DNA of 64,000 nucleotides from Niveispirillum sp943370215 (lineage in GTDB: Bacteria; Pseudomonadota; Alphaproteobacteria; Azospirillales; Azospirillaceae). Numbering within the stretch: position 1 is the stretch's first letter; the number at the start of each line of letters is the position of its first letter. Position numbers and translations under genes: made by a program. Positions 1-7,442 of this stretch are shown in pieces. The stretch lies in NCBI GenBank assembly GCA_943370215.1, contig CALRQC020000022.1, positions 1-64,000 of the forward strand. Direction: 5' to 3'. The notes beneath the pieces were generated by a model. It worked only from the letters and a program-made list of their open reading frames with translations, had not been told where the DNA came from and ran no database searches.

Positions 1-30
1 ACAGGCCGCCGGAAGAACCGGCGGCCTGTT
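1..30 (-). terminator. Terminator hairpin of first tRNA-Leu
   Basis: An 11-bp GC-rich inverted repeat (arms aacaggccgcc and ggcggcctgtt, loop ggaagaacc) lies 16 bases downstream of the tRNA 3' end on the minus strand. It is identical to the hairpin at 276-306. The first arm base and any T-run lie beyond the window edge. Confidence 0.7.
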
Positions 31-46
31 GAGCGTTACATGCGGA

Positions 47-131
47 TGGTGCCCAGAAGAAGACTCGAACTTCCACACCTTGCGGTACAGGTACCTGAAA
101 CCTGCGCGTCTACCAATTCCGCCATCTGGGC
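47..131 (-). tRNA. tRNA-Leu (anticodon CAG)
   Basis: Read on the minus strand this 85-nt sequence folds as a class II tRNA. The acceptor stem pairs GCCCAGA with TCTGGGC. A discriminator A is followed by an encoded CCA. The anticodon stem CAGGT/ACCTG encloses the loop TTCAGGT, giving anticodon CAG for CUG leucine codons. The T-loop contains GTTCGAGTC. The long variable arm is typical of tRNA-Leu. CUG is the dominant leucine codon in the surrounding genes, so two copies of this tRNA fit the codon demand. Confidence 0.96.
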
Positions 132-275
132 GTTTCCCGCTGCGCCGTCTGCCGTTTGTGGCGGCCGCCGTCGCGTCGTGGAGGGGGCTTTTAATGGTCG
201 ACGCGATGGGCGTCAACAGCTATTTTGGGGGATGAAGATTTTTTCTGGAAGGCGTCGGGCGGGGCCTGGAAACGC

Positions 276-306
276 AACAGGCCGCCGGAAGAACCGGCGG
301 CCTGTT
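276..306 (-). terminator. Terminator hairpin of second tRNA-Leu
   Basis: A perfect 11-bp inverted repeat (aacaggccgcc/ggcggcctgtt) with a 9-nt loop, 16 bases downstream of the second tRNA-Leu on the minus strand. The T-run is poor after the hairpin, so termination by this hairpin is inferred from its position and its duplication with the tRNA. Confidence 0.7.
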
Positions 307-322
307 GAGCGTTACATGCGGA

Positions 323-407
323 TGGTGCCCAGAAGAAGACTCGAACTTCCACACCTTGCGGTACAGGTACCTGAAACCTGCGCGTCTACCAATTCCGCCA
401 TCTGGGC
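323..407 (-). tRNA. tRNA-Leu (anticodon CAG), second copy
   Basis: This 85-nt sequence is identical to the tRNA at 47-131: same acceptor stem, CAG anticodon, long variable arm and encoded CCA. It is the upstream copy in transcription direction and has its own terminator, so the two may be transcribed separately or as a run-through precursor. The flank at 408-470 probably carries its promoter. Confidence 0.96.
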
Positions 408-684
408 GTTTCCCGCTGCGCCGTTTGCCGTTTGTCGCGGCCGCCGTCGCATCGTGGAGGGGGCTTTTAGAGAGGTATCCGCCCCCTGTCAACAGGCATT
501 TTCATTTTTTATCGCCGGCCCTTGCGTGCAGTGCGGCAGGGCGCTGCAGCGGCTGTGCTTTCACACTCGACTGCCCTTGCGCTATAACCAGCAGGTGAGC
601 GCGCGGGGTATCCCATTAGATCCCCGTCGTACCCCCCTTATTTGGCCTTCTCGGCCGCGTTTCCTAAATGTTGGAGAATGTGTG

Positions 685-1653
685 ATGGGCAATCGGTACA
701 GCAACGCCGTGGTGTTTGGTGGCTCGGGCTTCATCGGCCGCTACATCGTCCGCCGCCTTGCCAAGACCGGCGCCCGCGTGGTGGTGCCGTCGCGCCATCC
801 GGGGCAGGCGGCATATCTGCGTTCCGCAGGTGATGTCGGTCAGGTGCTGCCGATCGCCATCGACATCAATGATGACCAGTCGGTGGCCACGGCGGTGGCC
901 GGTGCCGATCTGGTGGTGAACCTGATCGGCATTCTGGCCCCCAGCGGCCGCAACAGCTTTGATGCCGTGCAGCATCAGGCCGCCGCCCGCATCGCCCGCG
1001 CCGCCAAGGCCGCCGGGGCCAAGCGCTTCGTCCAGGTCTCCGCCCTGGGGGCCGATGCCGGTTCCAATTCCAGCTATGCCCGCAGCAAGGCCGAAGGGGA
1101 AAAGGCCGTGCTGGCCGCCTTCCCGGAGGCCACCATCCTGCGCCCGTCGGTGGTGTTCGGCCCGGACGACCAGTTCTTCAACCGCTTTGCCGCCATGGGC
1201 GCCGGTCTGCCCTGCCTGCCGCTGATTGGCGGTGGCCGCACCCTGATGCAGCCGGTCTATGTCGGTGACGTGGCCGATGCCGTGCTGGCGGCGGTGGAAG
1301 GGGAGGGGGCCCAGGGCCGCACCTATGAACTCGCCGGCCCGCGCCGCTATAGCTTCAAAGAACTGATGCAGTTCACGGTCAACCAGATCGGCCGTCCCAA
1401 CAAGTGCATGATCTCGCTGGGCTTCGGCTTGTCCAGCCTGCTGGGCAGCTTCCTGCAGCTTCTGCCGGGCAAGCCGCTGACCGCCGATCAGGTGGAGTTG
1501 CTGAAGGTGGATAATGTGGCCGGCGGCACGCTGCCCGGTCTGGCCGATCTGGGGATCGAGGCCAAGGCGATTGAGCTGATTGTGCCGACATATCTGGACA
1601 AGTTCCGCATCGGTGGCCGTTTCACCCAGCCCAGCGATAAAGCCGCATCCTGA
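685..1653 (+). CDS. NDUFA9-like NAD(P)-binding SDR family protein
   Basis: This 322-residue protein belongs to the atypical short-chain dehydrogenase group called complex I NDUFA9 subunit family in bacteria. A Rossmann fingerprint GGSGFIG lies at residues 12-18. It is followed by a NAD(P)-binding fold with DLVVNLIGIL, VQVSALGAD and a YARSKAEGE segment (the SDR Tyr-Lys pair), then ILRPSVVFGP. The start is the ATG at 685 with GGAG eight bases upstream. The frame is open much further upstream, but that part crosses the tRNA genes and is not coding. Family members bind a nucleotide and are linked to quinone or complex I biology; the exact substrate is unknown. It stands alone, 85 bases before the next gene. 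Confidence 0.9.
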   Translation: MGNRYSNAVVFGGSGFIGRYIVRRLAKTGARVVVPSRHPGQAAYLRSAGDVGQVLPIAIDINDDQSVATAVAGADLVVNLIGILAPSGRNSFDAVQHQAAARIARAAKAAGAKRFVQVSALGADAGSNSSYARSKAEGEKAVLAAFPEATILRPSVVFGPDDQFFNRFAAMGAGLPCLPLIGGGRTLMQPVYVGDVADAVLAAVEGEGAQGRTYELAGPRRYSFKELMQFTVNQIGRPNKCMISLGFGLSSLLGSFLQLLPGKPLTADQVELLKVDNVAGGTLPGLADLGIEAKAIELIVPTYLDKFRIGGRFTQPSDKAAS

Positions 1654-1738
1654 TCGCGTCGATTACCCATTGATTGGGACGGTGACCCTCCCAATATACT
1701 GACACGTATGTCCAACATCCCGTGTCGAGGACACTTCA

Positions 1739-2458
1739 ATGGTAAACGGACCCTATAATCCGTATGCGTCATCTGGGCGTGCAATGGATCAGGCACAGTT
1801 TGATGCCGGTCTGCGCACGCACATGCTGCGCGTCTATAACTACATGTGCTTGGCGTTGGCGATCACGGGTGTGACCGCTTTTGTGGGCTCCCAGATTCCA
1901 GCCCTGGTACAGTTGATCTATGGCACGCCGCTGAAATGGGTGGTGATGCTGGCTCCGCTGGGCTTCATCTTCTTCGGCTTCCGGCCGGATCGGATGTCGG
2001 CCTCAGCCCTGCGTACCTCACTCATGGTCTTCAGCGTGCTGATGGGCCTGTCGATGATGAGCGTCTTCCTGGTCTTCACCGGGCAGAGCATCGCGCGGGT
2101 CTTCTTCATCACGGCTGCCATGTTCGCCGGCACCAGCCTGTGGGGTTACACCACCAAGGCTGACCTGTCGAAGATGGGCAGCTTCATGATGATGGGCCTG
2201 ATCGGTATCGTCATTGCCAGTCTGGTGAATATCTTCGTCGGTTCGTCGGCGTTGCAGTTCGCCATCTCCATCATCGGCGTCGTCGTCTTCACTGGCCTGA
2301 CCGCCTGGGATACCCAGGCCATCAAGGAAGGCTATGCCTCCTCCTATGGTGATGAGGCCAATAGCCGGATGGCGGTGATGGGTGCGCTGTCGCTGTACCT
2401 GAACTTCATCAACCTGTTTCAGATGCTGCTGTCCCTGATGGGCCAGCGCAACGACTAA
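1739..2458 (+). CDS. Bax inhibitor-1/YccA family membrane protein
   Basis: A 239-residue polytopic inner-membrane protein with about seven hydrophobic segments, typical in length for the bacterial BI-1 (UPF0005) family. The N-terminus (to about residue 25) is polar, and the segments run from YMCLALAITGVTAFVG to the C-terminal LNFINLFQMLLSLMG. The family signature FTGLTAWDTQ, with its acidic residue inside a membrane helix, is present near residue 187. Members act as pH-dependent calcium leak channels and interact with FtsH in E. coli. CGAGGACA before the ATG serves as ribosome site. A strong terminator follows at 2500. Confidence 0.92.
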   Translation: MVNGPYNPYASSGRAMDQAQFDAGLRTHMLRVYNYMCLALAITGVTAFVGSQIPALVQLIYGTPLKWVVMLAPLGFIFFGFRPDRMSASALRTSLMVFSVLMGLSMMSVFLVFTGQSIARVFFITAAMFAGTSLWGYTTKADLSKMGSFMMMGLIGIVIASLVNIFVGSSALQFAISIIGVVVFTGLTAWDTQAIKEGYASSYGDEANSRMAVMGALSLYLNFINLFQMLLSLMGQRND

Positions 2459-2499
2459 GGGTTTCGGGGCCCACATGGCCCCTGCTGATGAAGTGTTCG

Positions 2500-2540
2500 A
2501 ACCGCCCGGAACAGGAGACTGTTCCGGGCGGTTTCGTTTT
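2500..2540 (+). terminator. Rho-independent terminator after BI-1 gene
   Basis: A perfect 15-bp inverted repeat (arms aaccgcccggaacag and ctgttccgggcggtt) with a gaga loop, followed by a T-rich tail ttcgtttt. It lies 41 bases after the BI-1 stop codon and also separates this gene from the convergent TonB receptor gene. Confidence 0.92.
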
Positions 2541-2628
2541 GGGCGGCTGTTTTGGGAATAGAGAAGGCTGGCCCTGGCCGGCTGCGTTCAAGCGGACAAT
2601 AGCCGGCCAGAAAGACCCTCACGCCCGT

Positions 2629-4899
2629 TTAGAAATTATAGTTGGCGCGGATGCCGAAATAACGCCGCGAGTTGCGGGAAAGTACCTGGCCAACCGCCGT
2701 CGGCGGACCGCCGACCAGCCCGCTGACGTTTGACGCATAGTGCTTGTCGAACAGGTTATTGACGAACAGGGTGATGCGATAGGCATCCCCCGCACCCTTG
2801 ATGCCGATGCTGCCGTTGAAAATGCCATAGGCCTTCTGGACATAGAGCGGGTTCTGGGTCAGATCGAAATTGACCTTGCTCTGATAGCGATAATCCAGCG
2901 TCACAAAGCCATCGAACGGCAGCGTTTCCAGGGCAATGTCATAGGCGGCAGAGGTGTTGAACATGAATTTCGGGGCATTGGCCAGCGGTTTGCCCGCCAG
3001 ATCCTGCGCCGTGGCGGTGCCGGGCCCGGAGCCATCGATGTCAAAGCACCCCTGTGCCGCCGTCTGACCGGTAAAGCAGTTGGCGAACGGATATTCACGC
3101 ACCTTGGCGTCAAGGTAGGTGGCGGAGAAGTCAAAGGAAAGCGCCTGCGTTGGCTTTGTCTGAACTTCGACCTCAACGCCGCGGGTGCGCAGCTTGCCGA
3201 CATTATTGAGCTGCAGGACAACCGACAGGTCAGGCTGAACCACACCCGATTGTGATTGGTAATTATCGTAGTCCGTCCAGAAGCCGGTGACGTTCAACTG
3301 CACCCGGTTGGACAGGAAGCGGCTCTTCAGGCCCAGCTCATAGGCGTTTGAGGTTTCCGGCTTGACCGGGTTGGCCGCACGCGACGGCGTGAAGCCGGAC
3401 GATACGTCATAGCCCTGCCCCTTATAGCCGGTGGCGAAGGATGCATAGACCATCATCCGCTCGGCCAGATCCTGGCGGAGCGCGATTTTGCCCGTCACAT
3501 GGTTGTCAGACGCGTCGCCGGAGCAGGTGGTCAGGCAGATCGCATTGTTGGCGGGGGCGACCGCCGGGCGGTTCAGCCGCTGAAAGTCGACATCGATCTT
3601 TTCATGATTGTAGCGGATGCCCCCATCAAGATGGGTCTTTTCCGCCAGATCATAGGTTACCTGTGCGAAGGCTGCCATGGTCTTGGTGCTGGTGGCCGAC
3701 GTCCAGGCGGCCAGCAACGGGCCGGCAGGACCACGATCAAAGGAACGATCGGTCTTACCATCCGCATAAAAGGCCCCCAGAATATATTGGAAGCGCGAGG
3801 GGGCGGTGGAGATCAGGCGCAGTTCCTGGGTAAAGAACTTCGTATCATAGGGGCTGACCTGCACCAGCCCGGTGGGCGAGTTGAAAACAGGCAAATTCAA
3901 CTGATCGACATCGTCCATCGTATCCAGCCCCCATTTCTGGTAGCTGGTGACGGAAACCAGATCGACATCACCCAGGTCGATGACCGCCCGGCCGCTGAAG
4001 TTAGTCGCCTTTGCCTTGGCAAGGCCATCATAATTCTGGTTCACGGCATAGTTGTTCGGTCCAACATTGAGGTTGGTCGAGTTGGCTGTCAGTGACGCGC
4101 CGAACACCACGCTGCCAGGCTGGAAGCTGCGCGCGGTCCGGGGCGTGGAATTGGCATCTGTCTGGGAATGTTCGGCGGAAAGGTTGACCGTCACCCGTTC
4201 AGAAAGATCGGCCACCAACTTGCCGCGAAGACCCCAGCTTTCATCGGCGCCCAAGTAATTGCCGGTTGCCTGATTCTTCACATGGCCGCGCAAGTCGCTG
4301 TAAAAGCCATTGACCCGGACGCCGACACCCTCTGCGATCGGCCCGGAAAGCCCCGCTTCGATGCGATAGGCATCATCCGTGGTGGCCGAGGCGCCAATCC
4401 GGCCGGTGAAATGATCGGACGGGGCGCGGGTGACAATGCTGACGACGCCGGCCGAGGCGTTCTTGCCGAACAGGGTGCCCTGCGGTCCCCGCAGAACCTC
4501 GATCCGCTCAATATCGCTCAATGTGGTGAAGGCCTGGCCCTGGTTCAGGATCGGCACATCATCGACCACAACCGCCACCGCAGGTTCCACCCCGGTGCTG
4601 AAGGCCGAGGTGCCGATGCCGCGCAGGTTGATGCTGTTGCCGGTGCGCTGGGTGCCCTGCGTGATGGTCAGGCCAGGGGCAACCTGTGACAGATTTTCAA
4701 ACTGGGTGATGCCCTTGGTGACAATTGCATCGGCCGACAGTGCGGTCACCGAAACCGGAACCGATTGCAGGTTCTGTTCACGCTTCTGCGCGGTCACCAC
4801 GATTTCTTCCAGGACCGCGTCCTGCGACTCCTGTGCATAGGCGGCCTGGCTGAGCGCCAAAGCAGACAGGCTGACGACCAAACCGGATATCTTGAGCAT
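2629..4899 (-). CDS. TonB-dependent outer-membrane receptor
   Basis: A 756-residue outer-membrane beta-barrel importer powered by TonB-ExbBD. The start is the ATG at 4899, with GGGAGG just upstream and a clean signal peptide ending in AAYAQ near residue 22. Next come a TonB-box region (EEIVVTA), the plug domain (NLSQVAPGLTI, GTSAFSTGVEPAVAVVVDDVP, ERIEVLRGPQGTLFGKNASAG) and a long barrel. The barrel ends in an aromatic C-terminal Phe (NYNF), as expected for BAM-dependent insertion. The plug style (NASAGVVSIVTRAP) is that of the large family in sphingomonads and caulobacters; ligands are often plant- or aromatic-derived compounds rather than siderophores. The ligand cannot be read here. The divergent carboxylesterase may share the substrate. 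Confidence 0.95.
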   Translation of the reverse strand: MLKISGLVVSLSALALSQAAYAQESQDAVLEEIVVTAQKREQNLQSVPVSVTALSADAIVTKGITQFENLSQVAPGLTITQGTQRTGNSINLRGIGTSAFSTGVEPAVAVVVDDVPILNQGQAFTTLSDIERIEVLRGPQGTLFGKNASAGVVSIVTRAPSDHFTGRIGASATTDDAYRIEAGLSGPIAEGVGVRVNGFYSDLRGHVKNQATGNYLGADESWGLRGKLVADLSERVTVNLSAEHSQTDANSTPRTARSFQPGSVVFGASLTANSTNLNVGPNNYAVNQNYDGLAKAKATNFSGRAVIDLGDVDLVSVTSYQKWGLDTMDDVDQLNLPVFNSPTGLVQVSPYDTKFFTQELRLISTAPSRFQYILGAFYADGKTDRSFDRGPAGPLLAAWTSATSTKTMAAFAQVTYDLAEKTHLDGGIRYNHEKIDVDFQRLNRPAVAPANNAICLTTCSGDASDNHVTGKIALRQDLAERMMVYASFATGYKGQGYDVSSGFTPSRAANPVKPETSNAYELGLKSRFLSNRVQLNVTGFWTDYDNYQSQSGVVQPDLSVVLQLNNVGKLRTRGVEVEVQTKPTQALSFDFSATYLDAKVREYPFANCFTGQTAAQGCFDIDGSGPGTATAQDLAGKPLANAPKFMFNTSAAYDIALETLPFDGFVTLDYRYQSKVNFDLTQNPLYVQKAYGIFNGSIGIKGAGDAYRITLFVNNLFDKHYASNVSGLVGGPPTAVGQVLSRNSRRYFGIRANYNF

Positions 4900-4920
4900 T
4901 GAGTCCTCCCTTATTATCTG

Positions 4921-4956
4921 GATTGGACAGACCAATCTCATAAATTGGCGATCCAA
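4921..4956 (-). promoter_or_regulatory. Paired TTGG/CCAA palindromes before TonB receptor
   Basis: Two neighbouring inverted repeats lie 22-57 bases upstream of the TonB receptor start: GATTGG-N5-CCAATC at 4921-4937 and TTGG-N4-CCAA at 4945-4956. They share the TTGG/CCAA core and sit where an operator would block or activate the promoter. The regulator is unknown and no regulator gene is adjacent. The role is inferred from symmetry and position only. Confidence 0.4.
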
Positions 4957-5364
4957 ACAATCTAGAATCCATCATGCCGCATCCAAGTCCAAATATAATA
5001 ATATTTATAATATGATATGATGAAGAAGTTTGGCCGATACATGGGATCGCTCAAACTGATAAGTTAGGGAGTGCGCCTAAAAACGGGGCAGTGCAAGGTG
5101 ATTTTGGACGATGCTCGTTTTGGAGTGGTGCCATTTGGTCTTGCCTTTTGGTAAGGCCAAATGTCAGATATTGGTGTGTAATGGGCGCGTCGGTTGGGGC
5201 AACCGTGGCCGTGGGTCCAAAGGCAAGACCAAGAACAACATCGCCAATCGGGCAGATCATGGGTGACGTGGTGGTCGTTGAGGCATCGCCCTTATGGTGC
5301 TGCCCTGACCGGACACGGGCTGCCCATTTCCGCTCGGGGCCAATGGTTGGGGAGAGGAACGCAG
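4957..5364. other. Divergent intergenic region, TonB receptor/esterase
   Basis: This 408-base stretch separates the divergent receptor and esterase genes. An AT-rich run near 4990-5025 (repeated tata/aata steps) probably holds promoter elements. A perfect 13-bp inverted repeat, tggtcttgccttt at 5136-5148 and aaaggcaagacca at 5219-5231, has 70 bases between its arms. Short open frames here lack start signals and family resemblance. I see no RNA gene. Confidence 0.6.
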
Positions 5365-6984
5365 ATGCGTATCGGTTCGATTATCGGGTTGGTGCTGGCG
5401 TCAGTATGGATTGCGCTGCCGGCAGCAGCGCAACAGGGCGCTCAGCCAATGGCGGCGGGCGATGCGGTGCCGATTGATGGCGGCCTTGTCACCGGTCGGG
5501 CACTTCCCTCTGGCGTCACCGCCTATCTGGGGATGCCTTATGCCGCACCGCCGGTGCGTGAACTGCGCTGGCACGAGCCCCAGCCGGTGGCGCCATGGCA
5601 AGGGGTGCTGGCGGCGGATAAATTTGCCCCGCAATGCATTCAACCGCTCCGCGATGCGACCTCCAACCATTATGCCGGTGTGGAAGTCAGCTCCGAAGAT
5701 TGCCTTTATCTCAATGTCTGGACCCGGCCTGATCTGAAAAAGGCCCCCGTCATCGTCTATATCCATGGCGGCGCGTTCTTTGTCGGGGCGGGCAGCAATG
5801 ACATTTATCGGGGCGAGGCGGTCAGCCAGGAGGGGGCCGTTTTCGTCAATATGAATTACCGGCTTGGCCCTTTGGGCTTTCTCGCCCTGCCGGAGCTGAG
5901 TGCTGAATCTCCCCGACGGGCCTCGGGGAATTATGGCTTCATGGACCAGATTGCCGCCCTGGAATGGGTGAAACGCAACATTGCCCGTTTCGGTGGCGAT
6001 CCGGACAATGTCACCATCGCCGGCCAGTCCGCCGGTTCCATGTCCGTGCTGGCGTTGCAGGCCAGCCCGCTTGCCAAAGGGCTGTTCCATCGCGCCGTCG
6101 GCATGAGCGGGGCCGCGATCGGTGGGCCTATCAAGATGCCCTCGCTGCTGCAAGCCGAACAGGATGGCGAAAAGCTGAAGGCGGGCTGGAAGGCCCAGGA
6201 TCTGAAGCATTTAAGGGCTCTGCCGGCAGACAGGCTGGTCGTGCCGCGTGTGCCCAACGGGCCCACCACCGGCCCGACGATCGATGGCTATGTCCTGCCC
6301 TTGCCGATTCCGGAGAGCTTTGCGCGCAAGGAACAGGCCGATGTGCCGCTGCTGGTGGGTTTCACCCATGATGAATCCTTTGGCGGCCTGGGGCCGGTCA
6401 GCGGCCTGGCGGATTTTCAAGCCAAGGCCAAGGCCCGTTTTGGGACCAATTCAGAGCGGTTCCTGAAGCTCTTTCCCGCGCAAACGGATGCTGACGCGCA
6501 GGCTCAGGCCGGTGCCGCGGATCGGGATGCCACGATGGCGATCAGCATGTTGACCTGGGCCAACCTGCAACAGGCCAATGGCCGGGCCCCGGTTTTCTCC
6601 TATCAATTTTCACGGCCGCATAGCTATGCGCCGAACGCCACATTCTCCGATCTCAATCCCGCCACCGCCGGGGCTTACCATACATCGGAAGTGCCCTTCT
6701 GGTTGGGAACGCTGGACACGTTCAATCGCTTCCGCCCGACGCGCAACTGGGGGCCGGCGGATTATGCGATCAGCAAAACGATGACCCGGTCCCTGGTGGC
6801 CTTTGCCCGGACGGGAAATCCGGACACCAGCGAACTGACCTGGCCCCGATTCACGCCCAAGCGGCCGAAATTGCTGGAGTTCGGGCAGACGGTAAAGACA
6901 GTACCCTGGCCCGATCAGCAGAAATTTGACTTCTTTACCGAGATGATGTCGCTGCCGGTGCGGCCACCATCACCGGCGGATTGA
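5365..6984 (+). CDS. Secreted type-B carboxylesterase
   Basis: A 539-residue alpha/beta hydrolase of the carboxylesterase type B (para-nitrobenzyl esterase) family that hydrolyses carboxylic esters, probably in the periplasm. The start is the ATG at 5365, with GGAGAGG upstream and a signal peptide ending ALPAAAQ. Family marks are EDCLYLNVW, an oxyanion-hole segment YIHGGAFFVG, and the nucleophile elbow GQSAGS with Ser222. The probable acid is Glu337 (THDESFG) and the probable base is His439 (AYHTSEVPFW). Length is normal. It is divergent from the TonB receptor, suggesting uptake and hydrolysis of one ester-containing substrate; this is an inference. Confidence 0.93.
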   Translation: MRIGSIIGLVLASVWIALPAAAQQGAQPMAAGDAVPIDGGLVTGRALPSGVTAYLGMPYAAPPVRELRWHEPQPVAPWQGVLAADKFAPQCIQPLRDATSNHYAGVEVSSEDCLYLNVWTRPDLKKAPVIVYIHGGAFFVGAGSNDIYRGEAVSQEGAVFVNMNYRLGPLGFLALPELSAESPRRASGNYGFMDQIAALEWVKRNIARFGGDPDNVTIAGQSAGSMSVLALQASPLAKGLFHRAVGMSGAAIGGPIKMPSLLQAEQDGEKLKAGWKAQDLKHLRALPADRLVVPRVPNGPTTGPTIDGYVLPLPIPESFARKEQADVPLLVGFTHDESFGGLGPVSGLADFQAKAKARFGTNSERFLKLFPAQTDADAQAQAGAADRDATMAISMLTWANLQQANGRAPVFSYQFSRPHSYAPNATFSDLNPATAGAYHTSEVPFWLGTLDTFNRFRPTRNWGPADYAISKTMTRSLVAFARTGNPDTSELTWPRFTPKRPKLLEFGQTVKTVPWPDQQKFDFFTEMMSLPVRPPSPAD

Positions 6985-7127
6985 TGTGAAAGGGGCGTCG
7001 CGGCTCTCTCTCAAGGGGTATGGTCCCGGCCCGTTGGTATCATGGAACGGTCCGGGCCTTGGTCTGGCGATCCTGCGCGACAATATCATTCCGGGGTTGG
7101 GATGATTGGGCCGCGACAGGAGAGAGC

Positions 7128-7439
7128 GTGCCGCAGAATACCGAACAGGAAAGGCTGGACCGCTGCTTTTCAAGGGTTGAGCGGGATTTGCCCGGCTGGG
7201 TCGCCCGTCCCTTGGCGTGGCTGCGCCGTCCGGGTGGGCGCTGGCTGCGCATCCCCATGGCGCTGCTGCTGATTGCCGGCGGCTGCCTGTGGTTTCTGCC
7301 GGTGCTGGGCCTTTGGATGCTGCCGCTGGGGATTGCCCTGCTGGCATTTGAAATCCCGCCTTTGCAAAGGCCGGTTTCCCGCCTGATCATCTGGGGGGAA
7401 CGGAAATGGCGGCGCCAGCAGCGTCGGCGGCGGGGGTGA
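7128..7439 (+). CDS. Small membrane protein, unrecognised
   Basis: A 103-residue protein with a short charged N-terminus, a Trp/Arg-rich amphipathic stretch (GWVARPLAWLRRPGGRWLR), and one or two hydrophobic segments around residues 45-80 containing FLPVLGLWMLPLGIALLAFE. It ends in a strongly basic tail of Arg residues. The start is taken as the GTG at 7128 because CAGGAGAG lies just upstream; the open frame extends further upstream without a ribosome site. The Pro/Gly/Trp hairpin between the hydrophobic halves resembles small PGPGW-type membrane proteins, but I do not assign a family. It ends 3 bases before the convergent glycosyltransferase-like gene. Confidence 0.72.
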   Translation: MPQNTEQERLDRCFSRVERDLPGWVARPLAWLRRPGGRWLRIPMALLLIAGGCLWFLPVLGLWMLPLGIALLAFEIPPLQRPVSRLIIWGERKWRRQQRRRRG

Positions 7440-7442
7440 GTT

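Larger units (their letters stand above)
1..470. repeat. 276-bp tandem duplication carrying tRNA-Leu
   Basis: Positions 1-194 and 277-470 are almost identical, offset by exactly 276 bases. Each unit holds, on the minus strand, an upstream flank, a complete tRNA-Leu gene and a terminator hairpin. Only a few substitutions are visible in the flank, for example near 153/429 and 163/439. The spacer at 195-276 is not part of the repeat. Near-identity including flanks points to a recent tandem duplication or ongoing gene conversion. The left unit may extend beyond the window edge. Confidence 0.93.

Noticed and set aside
40..684. Upstream extension of the NDUFA9-like frame through both tRNA genes
   Set aside because: It reads antisense through two tRNA genes; the Rossmann start and a ribosome site put the real start at 685.
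5051..5260. 69-codon minus-strand open frame between TonB receptor and esterase
   Set aside because: No ribosome site or recognisable family; it covers an inverted repeat in a probable regulatory region. A remnant of a lost gene cannot be excluded.
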